64,000 nucleotides of DNA from contig JACKAQ010000001.1 in NCBI GenBank assembly GCA_020634975.1, positions 1,178,001 through 1,242,000 on the forward strand, written 5' to 3'. Numbering within the stretch: position 1 is the stretch's first letter; every line of letters starts with the position of its first letter. The position numbers and the translations under genes were made by a program. The stretch comes from JACKAQ01 sp020634975 [NCBI: Calditrichia bacterium] (GTDB lineage Bacteria > Calditrichota > Calditrichia > RBG-13-44-9). Below, in pieces: positions 63,971 through 64,000 of the stretch. The notes under the pieces are model-generated. The model did not search any database and was not told the origin of the DNA. It saw nothing but the letters and a program-made list of their open reading frames with translations.

Positions 63971-64000
63971 TTACATCCCCAGTTTTTTCTCAACCGTGTA
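63971..64000 (-). CDS. C-terminal end of a gene entering from the right
   Basis: Minus-strand frame reading ...YTVEKKLGM followed by TAA at 63973-63971, with a terminator 25 bp downstream. Too little is visible for naming. Confidence 0.5.
   Translation of the reverse strand, partial: YTVEKKLGM

Overview
The window is one continuous piece of a Gram-negative bacterial chromosome of moderate GC. LptD and several outer-membrane or secreted proteins point to a double membrane. At least five secreted proteins end in (or, once a frameshift is corrected, end in) the roughly 80-residue tail with an NYPNPFNP motif and a final KMLL-type strand, typical of type IX-like sorted proteins. That tail, together with choice-of-anchor J domains, an LruC-domain lipoprotein and M1, S9 and C1B peptidases, suggests the FCB superphylum, most likely Calditrichota or a close relative. 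The phylum is an inference; no rRNA or other decisive marker lies in the window. I see no tRNA, rRNA, CRISPR array, insertion sequence or phage.

Layout: 0-4 kb, a CHASE2 protein (cut by the left edge), a beta-barrel protein and a FecR protein in one minus-strand operon. 4-7.5 kb, a secreted protein and a biotin carboxylase/biotin carrier pair. 7.5-13.5 kb, surface-sugar genes (two family 2 glycosyltransferases and an epimerase), interrupted by a DUF2442/DUF4160 pair, then glycogen debranching enzyme GlgX. 13.5-14.5 kb, a Fur-family regulator divergent from a MerC-like membrane protein, with two perfect 17-bp palindromes between them. 14.5-24.9 kb, a P1 peptidase, a TPR lipoprotein, a giant secreted propeller-type protein with a frameshifted signal peptide, a sensor kinase, MazG, an AT-rich multiply frameshifted pseudogene and RlmB. 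25-37 kb, LptD, lipoproteins, S9 and M1 peptidases, a propeller protein with a frameshifted sorting tail and a diheme cytochrome c. 37-40 kb, a Tat-type phosphoesterase, a lipid-anchored HiPIP and a C1B peptidase.

The most interesting locus is 40.0-43.9 kb. An HPr-kinase-like protein, a radical SAM protein, a 54-residue peptide missing from ordinary gene calls, a secreted choice-of-anchor J protein and a PqqD-family protein run in one direction. The peptide carries the residue spacing of a lasso-peptide leader (F-x2-P-x-I-x9-T), but only about eight residues follow and no lasso cyclase or B2 protease is nearby. It looks like an undescribed RiPP-type modification system. The peptide gene overlaps the secreted-protein gene by GTGA, so the two are probably translationally coupled. 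A paralogue of that secreted protein lies in a convergent lipoprotein operon next door.

45-64 kb holds an exported alpha-amylase, a dienelactone-hydrolase lipoprotein, NAD synthetase, a secreted metalloprotease, RarA, TatD, a YhcC-type radical SAM protein, an LruC lipoprotein, a phosphodiesterase, an M23 endopeptidase, a 57-residue Gln/Ala-rich small protein and a MotA/TolQ/ExbB channel protein. A gene on the minus strand just enters at the right edge.
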